The notes: generated by a model not told the origin, from the sequence alone. A stretch of 11,230 bases of DNA from CAYJLW01 sp964370965 (GCA_964370965.1 CAYJLW010000108.1:1-11230); one strand, 5' to 3'; shown: positions 1 through 7,532, counted from the stretch's first letter. Numbers and translations: made by a program.

Positions 1-22
1 CTCCGTGGCCGCCGTCTCCCAT

Positions 23-51
23 CTATCGGCACGCTGCCGGGGCCGGTAAAG
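23..51 (-). promoter_or_regulatory. Candidate FliA/WhiG-type promoter for the next minus-strand gene
   Basis: Read on the minus strand, GCCGATAG lies at 30-23 and closely matches the GCCGATAA -10 element of sigma-28 (FliA/WhiG family) promoters. The -35 side is weaker: CTTT lies 17 nt upstream (51-48), compared with CTCA in the two promoters near the other end of the window. It sits just downstream of the flgE terminator hairpin, which is where a promoter for a following flagellar gene would be expected. The gene itself is outside the window, so the target is inferred. Confidence 0.42.
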
Positions 52-53
52 GC

Positions 54-86
54 AAACGGGGCCGCCCGGAGAACCGGACGGCCCCG
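54..86 (-). terminator. Intrinsic-type terminator after flgE
   Basis: Positions 57-69 pair with 74-86 to form a 13-bp, very GC-rich stem with a 4-nt loop (70-73). In minus-strand RNA every position pairs, one of them (65/78) as G-U; in plus-strand RNA that position would be an A-C mismatch. This fits a terminator for minus-strand transcription. A short run of three T residues follows (56-54, minus strand), with three more after GCC. It lies 27 nt beyond the flgE stop codon. The T-run is short, as is common in high-GC bacteria. Confidence 0.75.
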
Positions 87-112
87 CGAACCTCACTCAG
101 AGTGGCGAGGGT

Positions 113-1363
113 CTAGCGCTTCAGGTTGACGAGGTCCTGGAGGATCTCGTCGGAGGCGCTGATGATCCTGGAGTTCGCCTGGAACCCCCGCTGGGCGATG
201 ATGAGGTTCGTGAACTCCTGGGCGAGGTCGACGTTGGACATCTCCAGCGTGCCCCCGGAGAGGAGCCCGCGGCCGCCGCCGCCGGCCACCCCGACCTGGG
301 CGACGCCGGAGTTCACGGACTCCCGGTACATGGAGCTCCCGGCCTTCTCGAGACCCGTGGGGTTGGCGAAGACCGCCAGGGCCACCTGGCCGAGGGACTG
401 GTTGCGGCCGTTGGAGAACACCCCGGTGATGAGGCCTTCCTGGGAGATGCCGAAGGACTGGAGCGATCCGATGGCGGATCCGTTCTGGCTGGTCGCGGCA
501 GCGCTGTTCTGTTGCGCGAAGCCCGTGAGGCGGTCGGGCTCGGTGGCCACGCCCATGTCCAGGGTGACGGCGCCCGTGATGTTCGCGCTGGCGGGCCAGC
601 CGCCCGTGATCGTGAGGTTCGCCGGCGGGGCGGGAGTGGTCCGGGCCCCCGCCGTGTCGAAGACGAGTGAGGTGCCGGAGAGCGTGAGCGCCGTCGAGCC
701 CGAGTAGGCGGCCACTGTCCATGTGTTGCCGGCCGCCTTCGTGAACTCCACGCGCACGGGCACGGCGGCCCCCAGGCTGTCGTAGGCCGTGATGCTCGTG
801 TTCACGACCGTCGCCGTGGCCGCGTCGGCGGGGAGGTTGCCCCCGATGCGGACCTTCGTGGTCACGGAAGGCGCCAGGGTCTGGCCCACGGGGATCCGGA
901 TGGACCCCACGTTGGCGTTCGTGTTCACCGTCCCGGCGGTGTCGGCCGCCCAGCCCTGGATGACGCCGCCCTCGGGTGTCACGAGCTGGCCGAGACCGTC
1001 GAGGATGAAGCTTCCCGCCCTCGTGTAGAGCCGCTGGCCGGACTGCTGGACGAGGAAGAAGCCGTCGCCCTGGATCGCGAAGTCCGTGGAGCGGCCGGTG
1101 TACTGCGCCGCTCCCTGGTTGAACGTGGTGCCGATCCCGGCGATGCGCACGCCGAGGCCCACCTGGGCGGGGTTCGTGCCGCCGGCGCTTCCCAGAGCGG
1201 CACTCCCGGCGCCGTTGAGCGTCTGGCTGAGGAGGTCCTGGAAGATCACGGCGCTGGCCTTGAACCCGGTCGTGTTCACGTTCGCGATGTTGTTGCCGAC
1301 CACGTCCATGAAGATCTGGTGGCTGCGGAGGCCGGAGACCCCCGAGAACATGGATCGCAGCAT
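113..1363 (-). CDS. flgE: Flagellar hook protein FlgE
   Basis: The product, 416 aa, is the structural subunit of the hook, the flexible joint between rod and filament, exported by the flagellar type III system. The N-terminal rod/hook motif NNIANVNTTGFK is at residues 24-35. A central region holds the FlgE-like phrases DFAIQGDGFFLV and YTRAGSF. The C-terminal coiled-coil motif is at about 374-416 and includes NVDLAQEFTNLIIAQRGFQAN. Both termini are intact and the length is normal for a FlgE. The ATG at 1363 is preceded by a purine-rich GGAAAGGG; a second ATG five codons in (1351) is the only close alternative. It is the last gene of the run, separated from flgD by 88 bp and followed by a terminator. 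Confidence 0.96.
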   Translation of the reverse strand: MLRSMFSGVSGLRSHQIFMDVVGNNIANVNTTGFKASAVIFQDLLSQTLNGAGSAALGSAGGTNPAQVGLGVRIAGIGTTFNQGAAQYTGRSTDFAIQGDGFFLVQQSGQRLYTRAGSFILDGLGQLVTPEGGVIQGWAADTAGTVNTNANVGSIRIPVGQTLAPSVTTKVRIGGNLPADAATATVVNTSITAYDSLGAAVPVRVEFTKAAGNTWTVAAYSGSTALTLSGTSLVFDTAGARTTPAPPANLTITGGWPASANITGAVTLDMGVATEPDRLTGFAQQNSAAATSQNGSAIGSLQSFGISQEGLITGVFSNGRNQSLGQVALAVFANPTGLEKAGSSMYRESVNSGVAQVGVAGGGGRGLLSGGTLEMSNVDLAQEFTNLIIAQRGFQANSRIISASDEILQDLVNLKR

Positions 1364-1451
1364 GCGATTCCCTTTCCGTAGCTCCGCTCCGTCGCCTTGG
1401 TGGCCGCCCGCGTCCTTGCGGGGGTCGTGGGCCTCCCAGCCCCTCGACGTG

Positions 1452-1877
1452 TCAGGAAGTCGGCGCCACCTCCTCCACGTTCGCGAGGGGAACCTCGTGG
1501 GACCCGACGCGCAGCAGCGGGCCGTCGATCGTGAAGCGCGCCGAGGTCACGACGCCGGTACGGGACGTCCCGGAATCGTCGCGGTACGTCACGGAGCGTC
1601 CGAGCATCGCCGTGGCGGACTGCGAACGCCCCGCGGCGGCGAGCTCCGCCGTCTCCTTCGAGAGGCTCTCCAGCTTCTCCACCATCGTGAACTGGGCGGT
1701 CTGGGCGAGGAACTCCGAGCCGTCCTTGGGCGCCAGAGGGTTCTGGAATCGGAGCTGGGCGACGAGGAGCTTCAAGAAGGTGTCCTTGCCGAACTGGTCC
1801 GAGCGGTCCGCCGTTGTCCGCTGGGGTTCGGTCTGGGAACGGTACGTGGCGGTGGCGGGGATGGTGTTGTAGGACAT
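1452..1877 (-). CDS. flgD: Flagellar hook-capping protein FlgD (short form)
   Basis: FlgD forms the temporary cap at the tip of the growing hook and lets FlgE subunits assemble. The 141-aa product has the conserved core FLKLLVAQLRFQNP at residues 34-47, then a Q/F/MVEKL segment. A short beta-rich tail at about 93-138 (GRSVTY...GVVTSARF...) resembles the Tudor-like part of FlgD. It is much shorter than the roughly 230-aa enterobacterial protein and seems to lack the Ig-like insertion, like other short FlgD proteins of Gram-positive bacteria. The ATG is preceded by GAGGAGA at 1884-1890, spacing 6 nt. That ribosome-binding site overlaps the fliK stop codon, so the two are probably translationally coupled. 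Confidence 0.93.
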   Translation of the reverse strand: MSYNTIPATATYRSQTEPQRTTADRSDQFGKDTFLKLLVAQLRFQNPLAPKDGSEFLAQTAQFTMVEKLESLSKETAELAAAGRSQSATAMLGRSVTYRDDSGTSRTGVVTSARFTIDGPLLRVGSHEVPLANVEEVAPTS

Positions 1878-1888
1878 GGTCGGTCTCC

Positions 1889-3109
1889 TCAGAGCTGCAG
1901 GTCGACTACGGAGTCAGGCCGCGAGGCCAGGGCGCCCTCGCCCAGGCGGTGAGCGTCGGTGCGCGACCGGGTCGGCGACCCCGGGAGGCGATCTCCTTCC
2001 GCGTCCCGGGCGGGCCGTCCGCCGGAGTCAAGGCCGTCCCCGGCGTCCCGTGCTCGCTCTCCCCAGCGACCCAGGTCCAGGTCGCCCGGGCGGAAGCCGG
2101 CGTCGCTGAGGTCGGCCCGGAGCTCGCCGAGAGAGGCCCGCAGCAGCGATCCGGTTTCCTCGAGCTCGGCGAGCATCCGCACGTTGACGCGCCCGCCCTG
2201 GAGGCGGACCTCGAGGTCGACGCGGCCGAGCTCGGGTGGCTGGATCCGGAGGGTGAGCCGGTAGGTGCCGTCCGCCCGGCGCCGCAGCGGCGTCAGGACC
2301 GTGGCGATCTGGCCGTGCGGCGTCTCCGGTTCCACGCTCGGTGTCGGGGCGCCGGCACCCCCGGTCCCGACGACGCCGCCGGCGCCACGGCCGGCGGGGA
2401 CGTTCGCCGGTACCGCCAGAGGCGGCGGGGCGCCCGGCGTTGGGGCCGGCCGTGCCGGATCGACCGTGGGGGTGCCACCCGGGGGCGGTGTCGCCGGGGC
2501 GTCGGGGCGGCCCGGGGAGGCCTGCGTCCCCACGCCGGGGAAGGGCGTCTCGGCCGGGTTCGGAAGCGTGCCCACGCGCGGCGGCGCCTGGGCGCCCCGC
2601 CCGCCAGGGGGTGGCGTGCCCCCGCCGGTCCCCTGGCCGGATCCCGGGGGGTTCTCTGCTCCGGGGCCCGCGGGGTTCGGGACGTCGAATGCCGGCAGCG
2701 CCATCCGCGCCGGGGCCGGCGCCGGGCCGCCGGCGGGGGGCCCGGCTCGTTCGGGCGCAGCCGCGTCGGGCGCGACGGTCGCGTCCTCCCGCCCGCCGTG
2801 CGCGGCGGGGACGGCGGGGGCGGCCGGGGCGGCCGGGAGAGCAGTGCCGCCCGGCGGGGAGAAGGGGACGGGACCAGCGTCCGCATCGACGCCCGTGAGC
2901 GCCCCGGGTCCCGCGGGTGTGTCCGCGGGGCCGCCCCCGGAGGTCGGCTCAGGGACGTCGCCTCCGACCTCCGGGACGGTGGGGGCGGGGCTGAGACCGA
3001 TGATCGTGGCCAGGAGGGCGGCGAACTCCGCGTCCGCCGCGTCGGGGGTGCCGTCGGCCTGCTGCTCCCCCGGGACCACCGGTGCCTGGCCGAGCGTCTT
3101 CACGTTCAC
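1889..3109 (-). CDS. fliK: Flagellar hook-length control protein FliK
   Basis: FliK measures hook length and switches the export apparatus from hook to filament substrates. The 406-aa product has a Pro/Ala/Gly-rich, low-complexity middle (about 40-265) and a C-terminal Flg_hook-type domain at about 269-339. That domain contains the diagnostic QPPELGRVDLEV (290-301) and ends in an Arg/Leu-rich helix (SLLRASLGELRADL). A charged 67-residue tail follows. The frame stays open far upstream to 4339, but that part is antisense-free shadow over the hydrolase and fliJ. I chose the GTG at 3109 because it overlaps the preceding stop as GTGA and has GGGAGG at 3120-3125. The central region is expected to vary freely and act as the ruler/linker. 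The first 40 residues would carry the export signal (inference). Confidence 0.9.
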   Translation of the reverse strand: MNVKTLGQAPVVPGEQQADGTPDAADAEFAALLATIIGLSPAPTVPEVGGDVPEPTSGGGPADTPAGPGALTGVDADAGPVPFSPPGGTALPAAPAAPAVPAAHGGREDATVAPDAAAPERAGPPAGGPAPAPARMALPAFDVPNPAGPGAENPPGSGQGTGGGTPPPGGRGAQAPPRVGTLPNPAETPFPGVGTQASPGRPDAPATPPPGGTPTVDPARPAPTPGAPPPLAVPANVPAGRGAGGVVGTGGAGAPTPSVEPETPHGQIATVLTPLRRRADGTYRLTLRIQPPELGRVDLEVRLQGGRVNVRMLAELEETGSLLRASLGELRADLSDAGFRPGDLDLGRWGERARDAGDGLDSGGRPARDAEGDRLPGSPTRSRTDAHRLGEGALASRPDSVVDLQL

Positions 3110-4062
3110 GACTGCTGTCCCTCCCAGTTGGCGAGCACCTTCTTGACGTAGTTCTGTGTCTCCCGGATCGGAGGCACGCCTCCGTGGCGCCGCACCCTGG
3201 GGCCGCCGGCGTTGTAGGCGGCGAGGGCGAGGTCCCAGGAGCCGAACTCGCGTTTGTGGCCGGCGAGCATGCGGGCGGCGCCGTCCACCGCCTGCGCGGG
3301 GTCGAAGGGATCCACGCCGAGGCGGCGGGAGTTCGACGGCATGAGCTGCATCATCCCCTGCGCCCCCGCCGAGCTCACGCAGCGGGGGTTGAAGTCGGAC
3401 TCGGCCTTGGCGACGGCTTTGAGGAGTGCCGGGGGAACGCCGTGGCGTTCCCCGGCCGCGCGGAAGAGGCCGTCGAAGCTCGTGGCCGCCAGGGCGCGGG
3501 CGGTTGTCGAGGCCCGCGGGGGCGCCGCAGCGGAGGGCGCCGTGTCCCCGGCGCCCACACGACGGATCGCCGACGGGGGCCGCGTGATTCGCTGGATGCG
3601 GACGACCCCGCCCCTGTGCGGGGCGACGATCATCGTGCCGTTCCCGAGGTAGATGCCGATGTGGTCCACGGGCTCCCCGAACGCGACGAGGTCCCCGGGG
3701 CGGGCGTCCGCCAGGGATTCCACGGCCTGTCCCGCCCGTGCCTGGTCGCGACTCACGCGGGGCAGCGTGACGCCCACGTCGCGGAAGGCCCGCTGCACGA
3801 AGCCCGAGCAGTCCAGGCCGGTCTCCGGGTCCGTGCCCCCCCACACGTAGGGGACGCCGAGATAGGCCCGGGCGGCCGCGACCACGCGCTCTCCGGCGAC
3901 TCCGGTCGCCTCGACGGGCGACGCCGAGTCCAGCGCTGATTCGAGGACGGTCCCGAAGTCCGTCGATGCCGTGGCCCTCGTCGTCGTCGTGCGCGCGGGG
4001 GGGAGGAAGAGAGCCTGGATCTGGACGATCCGGGACTGGACCTCCGCTACGCCCGTCGTCAT
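3106..4062 (-). CDS. Two-domain peptidoglycan hydrolase: NlpC/P60 endopeptidase plus SLT lytic transglycosylase
   Basis: This 318-aa protein probably opens the cell wall for the growing rod, the job done by FlgJ in proteobacteria. Residues about 55-160 form an NlpC/P60 (C40) domain: YVWGG, the nucleophile Cys85 in DCSGFV, and His134 in DHIGIYLGNG. The usual third polar catalytic position (12 residues after the His) is Val146, with His149 nearby. A linker follows. Residues about 195-318 form a lysozyme-like SLT domain with catalytic Glu221 in AESDFNP, then GAQGMMQLMP, AYNAG (282-286) and ETQNYV. No signal peptide or membrane segment is visible at the N-terminus (MTTGVAEVQSRIVQIQALF), so export by the flagellar type III system is plausible (inference). 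The start has GGAGG 5 nt upstream and overlaps fliJ by 4 nt; the stop overlaps fliK by 4 nt. Confidence 0.9.
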   Translation of the reverse strand: MTTGVAEVQSRIVQIQALFLPPARTTTTRATASTDFGTVLESALDSASPVEATGVAGERVVAAARAYLGVPYVWGGTDPETGLDCSGFVQRAFRDVGVTLPRVSRDQARAGQAVESLADARPGDLVAFGEPVDHIGIYLGNGTMIVAPHRGGVVRIQRITRPPSAIRRVGAGDTAPSAAAPPRASTTARALAATSFDGLFRAAGERHGVPPALLKAVAKAESDFNPRCVSSAGAQGMMQLMPSNSRRLGVDPFDPAQAVDGAARMLAGHKREFGSWDLALAAYNAGGPRVRRHGGVPPIRETQNYVKKVLANWEGQQS

Positions 4063-4487
4063 CGCTGCCTCCAGTGCCGGCCCACCACGACGTCGTCGGT
4101 CTCCCGCTCGACGTGGCGGCCCGCCTCGACGGCGTACTCGTCCCGGGCCCGCTCGTCGAGGCGCTCCAGGGCCTTGACCCGCCGGGCGGCCGCCGTCCAG
4201 ACGCCGAGATGCTCGGCGACCCGGTCGGAGGCTCCGTTGCGGCGATCACGCGCGTCCAGCACCTTGAGCGCTGCCAGGTCGCGCAATGTCCGCCGCGAGA
4301 GGAACTCCGCCGAGAAGGCCGCGGACGGGCCGGTCCCACCGGCGCGGTACTCGTCCACGAGAGACCACAGTCGCTGCTCCGCCCGGTCCAGCTCCCGCCG
4401 GGAGAGGAGGAGGGCGTTGCGGGCGGAGTCCTTCTGCAGCCGCCGCACGCGGAGGACCTGTTCGAGTCGGAACCGGTAGCGCTTCAC
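4059..4487 (-). CDS. fliJ: Flagellar export chaperone/ATPase stalk protein FliJ
   Basis: FliJ is a small coiled-coil protein that inserts into the FliI hexamer and couples it to the export gate. The 142-aa product begins KRYRFRLEQVLRVRRLQKD, the typical FliJ N-terminus (F-R-L-x-x-V-L-x-x-R), and continues as charged, largely helical sequence rich in Arg, Glu, Leu and Ala, as expected for an antiparallel coiled coil. Recognition rests on that N-terminus, the length and the position directly after fliI. The start is GTG at 4487, overlapping the fliI stop as GTGA, with GAGGA just upstream. The frame is open further upstream, but that stretch lies over fliI and is not FliJ-like. Its stop overlaps the next gene as ATGA. 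Confidence 0.87.
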   Translation of the reverse strand: MKRYRFRLEQVLRVRRLQKDSARNALLLSRRELDRAEQRLWSLVDEYRAGGTGPSAAFSAEFLSRRTLRDLAALKVLDARDRRNGASDRVAEHLGVWTAAARRVKALERLDERARDEYAVEAGRHVERETDDVVVGRHWRQR

Positions 4488-5788
4488 GACGTCCTCACCA
4501 ACTCGCCGATTCCGTTCCAGCTCTCCGGGGCGGGGACGACGGTGTCGAGGGGCTGGCGGGCGAACGAGTCCATGTCGCCCAGGAGGCTGATAGCGCGGTC
4601 GACGGTGGGGTTGCTCCCGGGCGCGTAGGCGCCGATTTCGATGAGGTCCTTGGCGTCCCGGTACGCCGCCAGGAGGCGGCGGAACTCCGTGGCGGCCTCC
4701 CGCTGCGAGGGGTCGGTGATCGCCGGTTCCAGACGGGAGATCGACTCCAGGACGTCGACGGTGGGGAAGTGGCCCGCATGGGCGAGGCGGCGGGAGAGGA
4801 CGACATGGCCGTCGAGGATGGAGCGCACCGAGTCGGCGACGGGCTCGTTCATGTCGTCCGCCTCCACGAGGACCGTGTACAGGGCGGTGATGCTGCCCCG
4901 CTCGGCGGCCCCCGCCCGTTCCAGGAGCTGGGGCAGGAGACCGAACACCGATGGCGGGTACCCCCGGGTCGCGGGCGGCTCGCCCGCCGCGAGGCCGATC
5001 TCCCGCTGCGCCATGCAGAAGCGGGTCACGCTGTCCATGAGGAACAGGACGTCGGCGCCCTCGTCTCGGAACCACTCGGCGATCCGGGTGGCCGTGAACG
5101 CCGCCCGGCGTCGCACGAGGGCGGGCTCGTCGGAGGTGGCCACCACGACGACGGAGCGGGCGAGTCCCTCCGGGCCGAGGTCCTTCTCGATGAACTCGCG
5201 CACTTCCCGGCCCCGCTCACCCACGAGGGCGACGACGACGACCGGGGCCTCCGTCCCGCGGGTGACCATCGAGAGGAGGCTGGACTTGCCCACACCCGAG
5301 CCGGCGAAGATGCCGAGACGCTGGCCGCGCCCGCAGGGGACGAGCGTGTCCATGACCCGCACCCCGAGGCCGAGCTGCTCCCGGATGCGCTCGCGGCGCA
5401 GGGGGTGCGGTGGTGTGCCGTCGACGGTGACAGCGGGAAGACCGGCGAGGGACGGGCCGCCGTCGATCGGCCCCCCGAGGCCGTCGAGGATCCGGCCCTG
5501 CAGGGGCCAGCCCACGCGCACGGCCGGTGGCCGGCCCGTCCCTCTGGCCGGGGCGTCCGCCCTAATCCCGGTGAGATCTCCCAGGGGCATGCACACGATG
5601 CCCTCGTCCCGCACGGCGACGACCTCCGCCGGGACCGCCCCCTTGGGGCCGTCCACGATGACGGCGTCCCCGATGGCGGCCACGAGACCTTCGATCTCGA
5701 GGTGGAGGCCGACGACGCGGCTCACGCGCCCGACCCACAACGGCCGGGCCGCCGTACCCGCGTCGCGAATGCGGTCCAGGAGGTTCAT
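4484..5788 (-). CDS. fliI: Flagellum-specific export ATPase FliI
   Basis: FliI is the cytoplasmic ATPase of the flagellar type III export apparatus, related to the F1 beta subunit. The 434-aa protein has an N-terminal beta-barrel region (about 1-90), Walker A AGSGVGKS at 162-169, the family motif VGERGREV at 189-196, and Walker B DVLFLMD at 246-252. The C-terminal part includes RRLAHAGHFPTVDVLESISR, typical of FliI/YscN ATPases. All catalytic motifs are intact and the length is normal. The ATG overlaps the fliH stop as ATGA and has GGGAGG about 10 nt upstream. It sits between its partners: FliH (regulator) immediately upstream and FliJ (stalk) immediately downstream. Confidence 0.97.
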   Translation of the reverse strand: MNLLDRIRDAGTAARPLWVGRVSRVVGLHLEIEGLVAAIGDAVIVDGPKGAVPAEVVAVRDEGIVCMPLGDLTGIRADAPARGTGRPPAVRVGWPLQGRILDGLGGPIDGGPSLAGLPAVTVDGTPPHPLRRERIREQLGLGVRVMDTLVPCGRGQRLGIFAGSGVGKSSLLSMVTRGTEAPVVVVALVGERGREVREFIEKDLGPEGLARSVVVVATSDEPALVRRRAAFTATRIAEWFRDEGADVLFLMDSVTRFCMAQREIGLAAGEPPATRGYPPSVFGLLPQLLERAGAAERGSITALYTVLVEADDMNEPVADSVRSILDGHVVLSRRLAHAGHFPTVDVLESISRLEPAITDPSQREAATEFRRLLAAYRDAKDLIEIGAYAPGSNPTVDRAISLLGDMDSFARQPLDTVVPAPESWNGIGELVRTS

Positions 5789-6528
5789 CCCAGCAGCACC
5801 TCCCGGACCCGATCGAGCGCCGACGCGATGCGGGCGTCGAGGCGCCTCCGGCCCACGTCCACGAGGCAGTCCCCGGAGCCCAGCAGATGGTCCCCCACGA
5901 AGCTCGCGTCCACCCCGTTCAGGAGCTCCGACACGTCTCCGAGCCGGGCGAGGTCGTCGGGATTGAGGTGCACGGTGACCTCGGCCGCTCCCGGCGTGAG
6001 GGCGAGGGCGCGGGCGAGGGCGTCGCGGCCCGGATCGGTGGACGCGGCGACCTCCCGGCCGACCACGGCCTCGGCGAGCTCTAGGGCCGCCGCCGCGATG
6101 ACGTCCTCCATGTGGACGAGGGCGACAGCCTCGCGCTCCGCGAGATCCCTGGTGGCTGCGCCCAGGGCCGTCACGAGCGACGAGATCTGGCGGGTGTCGG
6201 TGGCCGCCGCCTCCCGGAACGCCGTCTCCGCGGTCGCGTAGCCCTCCCGGTAGCCCGCTCCGTAGGCGTCGGACACGGGGTCTCCCGGTATCCCGGCGTC
6301 CGCCCTGTCCCCGCTTGCTCCGTTCAGGGGCTGGAACTCGAAGGCGGTGCCCGAGCCGGCGGCCCGCCGCTCGGGCCCGGTGTCGCGCTCGGGGGGCCGT
6401 TCGGGCCCGGTGTCGCGCTCGGGGGGCCGCTCGGGCCCGGTGTCGCGCTCAGAGGGCCGCTCGGGCCCGGGGCCTCCGGCGCGGAGGACCTGGGCGCGCC
6501 GTGGGCGCAGGGACTGGTCAGACAACAA
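5785..6528 (-). CDS. fliH: Flagellar export regulator FliH with a repeat-containing N-terminus
   Basis: FliH binds FliI, restrains its ATPase activity and anchors it at the export base. The 247-aa product has a weakly conserved, charged N-terminus. A Gly-rich segment YGAGYREGY (about 89-97, a GxxxG-like pattern usual in FliH) follows, then a helical middle and a C-terminal FliH/HrpE-like domain with VTVHLNPDDL and GDCLVDVGRRRLDARI. Residues 22-51 are three PERPxERDTG repeats. I chose TTG at 6528 because GGGGAGG lies 8 nt upstream and no ATG or GTG start is seen before the conserved part; a second TTG follows directly at 6525. It overlaps fliG by 11 nt. Identity rests on the C-terminal pattern and its place between fliG and fliI. 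Confidence 0.88.
   Translation of the reverse strand: MLSDQSLRPRRAQVLRAGGPGPERPSERDTGPERPPERDTGPERPPERDTGPERRAAGSGTAFEFQPLNGASGDRADAGIPGDPVSDAYGAGYREGYATAETAFREAAATDTRQISSLVTALGAATRDLAEREAVALVHMEDVIAAAALELAEAVVGREVAASTDPGRDALARALALTPGAAEVTVHLNPDDLARLGDVSELLNGVDASFVGDHLLGSGDCLVDVGRRRLDARIASALDRVREVLLG
6371..6470. repeat. In-frame 30-bp tandem repeat within fliH
   Basis: A 30-bp unit is repeated at 6371-6400, 6401-6430 and 6431-6460, with a further 10 bp at 6461-6470, and copies differ at only a few bases. The unit is a multiple of three, so the fliH frame is kept. It encodes PERPxERDTG (residues 22-51). The repeat lies in the poorly conserved N-terminal part of FliH, outside the FliI-binding domain, and looks like a recent slippage or unequal-crossing-over expansion. 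Confidence 0.92.
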
Positions 6529-7516
6529 AGTCGTCGCCTCCCCGCGAGATCACGATCTTGCCCTCTTCCTCGAGCTTGCGGATGACACGCACGACCTTGC
6601 CCTGGGACTCCTCCACCGCTTTGAGGCGCACGGGTCCCAGCATCGAGATCTCCTCGTCGAGGTTGTCGCGCACGCGCTCCGAGAGGTTGCGGACGATCTT
6701 GTCCTTGACGTTGTCGCCCACGCCCTTCAGCGCCGTGGCGAGGTCCTTCTGGTCCACGTCGCGAAGGATGATCTGCACGGAGCGGTCCTCGAGGCCCACG
6801 ATGTCCTCGAAGACGAACATGCGGCTGCGGACCTCCTCGGCGAGGTCGCGGTCCTGGCGTTCCAGGTCGTCGAAGATGATGCGCTCAGTGGCCCGGTCCG
6901 CCCGGTTCAGGATGTCGACGAGGGGTTGCACGCCCCCGGCCTGGGTCGCTTCGGCGGTCTGGATCACCGACTTCAGCTTGCGCTCCAGGATCTCCTCGAT
7001 CTGGTCGATGACCTCCGGGACCGTCTGCTCCATCGTGGCGATCCTCACCGCCACGTCAGCGCGACTCCCGTCAGGCAGGCCGCTCAACACCGGCGCGGCC
7101 AGCTCCGGATGGATGTGGGCGAGCACGACGGCGATCGTCTGTGGGTGCTCGTCCTGGAGGTAGGACAGGACCTGGCGCGGGTCGGCGCGGCGGAGGAACT
7201 CGAAGGGGGTCTTCATCCGCATGGCGAGGAGGCGGTCCAGGATCTCCTGGGCCTTCTGCGTCCCGAGACCCTCTTCGAGCACTTCGCGGGCGAAGTCGAG
7301 GCCACCCTGGGCGTAGAAGGCGTTCGCGTCCATGAGGGTGCGGAACTCGTTCATCGTGTCGATGACCGTGTCGCCGTCGATGTCGCTGATGCGGGCGACC
7401 TCGGCCATGACCTCCTCCACCTCGGACTCGCGCATGTGCGAGAGCACCTTGGCCGAGCGGTCCTTGCCCATCTGCACGAGGAGCACCGCTGCCTTCTGGC
7501 TTCCCTTGAGTGTCAT
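6518..7516 (-). CDS. fliG: Flagellar motor switch protein FliG
   Basis: FliG is the rotor protein that sits on the MS ring, contacts the stator and sets rotation direction. The 332-aa product has the three expected parts: an N-terminal FliF-binding domain, a middle domain with EHPQTIAVVL (123-132), and a C-terminal domain with MFVFEDI (233-239). The torque helix contains Lys264, Arg281, Glu288, Glu289 and Arg297, which line up with the charged E. coli residues; the two aspartates (288/289) are replaced by glutamates, so charge is kept. Length is normal. The ATG is preceded by GAGGAC at about 7520-7525 and lies 16 bp from the fliF stop. Confidence 0.97.
   Translation of the reverse strand: MTLKGSQKAAVLLVQMGKDRSAKVLSHMRESEVEEVMAEVARISDIDGDTVIDTMNEFRTLMDANAFYAQGGLDFAREVLEEGLGTQKAQEILDRLLAMRMKTPFEFLRRADPRQVLSYLQDEHPQTIAVVLAHIHPELAAPVLSGLPDGSRADVAVRIATMEQTVPEVIDQIEEILERKLKSVIQTAEATQAGGVQPLVDILNRADRATERIIFDDLERQDRDLAEEVRSRMFVFEDIVGLEDRSVQIILRDVDQKDLATALKGVGDNVKDKIVRNLSERVRDNLDEEISMLGPVRLKAVEESQGKVVRVIRKLEEEGKIVISRGGDDFVV
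6537..6543 (-). promoter_or_regulatory. Ribosome-binding site that fixes the TTG start of fliH
   Basis: GGGGAGG inside the end of fliG lies 8 nt from TTG at 6528 and 11 nt from the adjacent TTG at 6525. The better spacing favours 6528. No other start codon is available before the conserved part of FliH. Confidence 0.6.
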
Positions 7517-7532
7517 CCGTCCTCAGCCCCGC

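Noticed and set aside
1814..3151. Plus-strand open frame (445 aa) opposite flgD/fliK
   Set aside because: Arg/Gly/Ala-rich shadow of the Pro-rich fliK region.
3110..4339. N-terminal extension of fliK frame to an 816-aa protein
   Set aside because: The extension overlaps the hydrolase and fliJ in another frame. The GTG at 3109 has a ribosome-binding site and a coupled GTGA overlap.
4286..6241. Long plus-strand open frame (651 aa) opposite fliJ, fliI and fliH
   Set aside because: Low-complexity Arg/Gly/Ala sequence with no family pattern. It is antisense to three convincing genes and is expected at this GC content.
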